Assembly: GCA_023129355.1 (NCBI GenBank)
Contig: JAGMCC010000087.1
Span: 1 to 5,389 of the forward strand
Origin: Dehalococcoidia bacterium
GTDB taxonomy: Bacteria; Chloroflexota; Dehalococcoidia; E44-bin15
Direction of reading: 5' to 3'
Length of the DNA: 5,389 nucleotides
A program made the position numbers and the translations under genes. This document shows, one piece after another, positions 4,036 to 5,389 of the stretch (positions are counted from its first letter, which is position 1; each line of letters opens with the position of its first letter). A model generated the notes under the pieces. That model saw only the letters and a program-made list of their open reading frames with translations, was not told where the DNA came from and did not search any database.

Positions 4036-5389
4036 GTGATTCTGGATAGCATCAATGAGCCCGCTGACCTGAAGGGACTTACCCTTCCCCAGTTGGCGCA
4101 GCTTGCCGCCGAGATGCGGAGCAGGATCGTTACCATAGTGGACGCCAATGGCGGGCACCTCGCCTCCAACCTGGGTGTGGTGGAGCTCACCATCGCGCTG
4201 CACCGCACCTTCGAAAGCCCCAGGGACAAGATAGTGTGGGACGTGGGGCATCAGAGCTACGCTCACAAGATGCTCACCGGGCGCAGGGCGCGCTTTTCTA
4301 CTATTCGCCAGCACGGAGGGCTTAGCGGATTCACCGACCGGGAGGAGAGCCCCCATGATCCTTTCGGTGCCGGGCACGCCTCCACCTCGATCTCCGCGGC
4401 GCTGGGTATGGCGATTGCCCGCGACCTCGCCGGGGAAAGCTATCACGTGATCGCGGTCGTCGGCGATGGCTCCTTAACAGGGGGCATGGCTTTTGAAGCC
4501 CTCAATCAGGCAGGACACCGGGGTACCAGGCTCATCGTGGTCCTCAATGACAACGGGATGGCGATTTCCCCCAGCGTGGGTGCCTTATCCAGGCTTTTTT
4601 CTCGGCTCAGGCTCGACCGCCGTTACTATCGAGCCGATGAAGAGGCGTCGCATGTGGTTAGCAGACTGCCCCGGACACATTGGCTTCAGCTAATAGGGCA
4701 AAGGGTCAAGAAGGGCGTTAAGGGTATGATTATTCCTTCGATGTTCTGGGAGGAGCTGGGCTTCACTTATATTGGACCGATTGATGGTCATGATCTCGCC
4801 GAGCTTGAGGCGACTCTCGCCCAGGCTAGAGAATACGCTCGAAGGCCCATCCTGGTTCATGTGGTTACCAAGAAAGGCAAAGGGCACCGCCCTGCTGAGG
4901 ATGATGCGGTCGGTTTTCACGGTGTGTCCCCAAATCAAGGCAAGAAGGTGAACGCCCTTTCCTATAGCGAGGTCTTTGGCCAAACCGTCCTTCGCCTTGC
5001 CAGGGAGAATCCTAAGGTAATCGCGGTCACTGCGGCGATGCCTGAAGGCACCGGGCTAAGCCTCCTCGCCGATGAGTTCCCGGAGCGAGTCTTCGACGTC
5101 GGCATCTGTGAACAGCACGCGGTTACCTTGGCCGCCGGGCTGGCCACCCAGGGCTTTGTTCCTATCGTCGCCATTTACTCCACTTTTTTGCAGCGGGCCT
5201 TCGACCAGATAATACATGATGTCTGTCTCCAAGATTTGCCAGTTATCTTTGCCATTGACCGTGGTGGTATCGTCGGCGATGACGGGAAGACTCACCAGGG
5301 TACCTTTGATATCTCTTATCTAACGGTAGCTCCTAACCTGATTGTATCCGCTCCCAAGGATGAGAACGAGCTTCAGCACTTGCTTTACA
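4036..5389 (+). CDS. dxs: 1-deoxy-D-xylulose-5-phosphate synthase, N-terminal 451 residues, 3' end cut by window edge
   Basis: Dxs condenses pyruvate and glyceraldehyde-3-phosphate with thiamine diphosphate to give DXP, the entry step of the MEP isoprenoid pathway and a precursor for thiamine and pyridoxal phosphate. Translation from GTG 4036 is open to the edge. Visible are VWDVGHQSYAHKMLTGR (67-83), GHASTSISAALG (113-124), the ThDP/Mg motif GDGSLTGGMAFEALNQAG (143-160) with NDNGMAIS (171-178), YIGPIDGHDL (245-254), HVVTKKGKG (275-283), the catalytic Glu359 in DVGICEQHAVT, and DRGGIVGDDGKTHQG (408-422). The family has about 620-640 residues, so the end of the pyrimidine-binding domain and the C-terminal transketolase domain lie beyond the window. 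Small departures from the E. coli pattern are ICEQH for IAEQH, DRGG for DRAG and NDNG for NDNE. None removes a catalytic residue. The start codon GTG is supported by AAGGAG 9 bases upstream. It is probably transcribed both from its own promoter and from tsaC-rpiB. Confidence 0.96.
   Translation, partial: MILDSINEPADLKGLTLPQLAQLAAEMRSRIVTIVDANGGHLASNLGVVELTIALHRTFESPRDKIVWDVGHQSYAHKMLTGRRARFSTIRQHGGLSGFTDREESPHDPFGAGHASTSISAALGMAIARDLAGESYHVIAVVGDGSLTGGMAFEALNQAGHRGTRLIVVLNDNGMAISPSVGALSRLFSRLRLDRRYYRADEEASHVVSRLPRTHWLQLIGQRVKKGVKGMIIPSMFWEELGFTYIGPIDGHDLAELEATLAQAREYARRPILVHVVTKKGKGHRPAEDDAVGFHGVSPNQGKKVNALSYSEVFGQTVLRLARENPKVIAVTAAMPEGTGLSLLADEFPERVFDVGICEQHAVTLAAGLATQGFVPIVAIYSTFLQRAFDQIIHDVCLQDLPVIFAIDRGGIVGDDGKTHQGTFDISYLTVAPNLIVSAPKDENELQHLLY

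Noticed and set aside
4003..4446. Minus-strand open frame of 147 codons opposite dxs
   Set aside because: It is a shadow of the dxs coding sequence, whose translation is unmistakable across the same bases.

Overview
The window looks like ordinary bacterial chromosome: housekeeping enzymes packed tightly, moderately high G+C, strong Shine-Dalgarno sites, and non-ATG starts at several genes (TTG for purD, GTG for dxs and for a small membrane protein). Use of Dxs places it in a bacterium with the methylerythritol phosphate (MEP) isoprenoid route. Gene content and protein style are compatible with Chloroflexota (Dehalococcoidia-like), but this is an impression from sequence only and no search was possible.

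Left half, minus strand (about 2886 down to 1): an apparent four-gene operon read guaA, ferritin-like protein, small two-helix membrane protein, purD. Gaps between genes are 16 to 23 bases and no terminator is visible between them. guaA (XMP to GMP) and purD (second step of purine synthesis, truncated by the window edge) bracket two small genes with no obvious purine role. One is an 84-residue two-helix ferritin-like protein that resembles encapsulin-associated ferritins but has no encapsulin beside it. The other is a 68-residue protein with two predicted membrane helices.

Right half, plus strand (about 2920 to 5389): tsaC (threonylcarbamoyl-AMP synthase for tRNA t6A), rpiB (ribose-5-phosphate isomerase B) whose ATG overlaps the tsaC stop, and dxs (truncated by the window edge). 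dxs seems to have its own promoter overlapping the end of rpiB. RpiB and Dxs are linked loosely through pentose phosphate and glyceraldehyde-3-phosphate metabolism. RpiB also feeds ribose-5-phosphate into PRPP, the precursor used by the purine genes on the other strand.

The two halves meet at 2871-2922, where two sigma70-type promoters in opposite directions interleave within about 40 bases. The plus-strand promoter predicts a nearly leaderless tsaC mRNA. The two partial end genes, purD (1-685, minus) and dxs (4036-5389, plus), are open at the window edges and were found by direct translation. No mobile element, CRISPR array, tRNA, rRNA or convincing terminator was seen. There is no gene-free stretch longer than about 60 bases.
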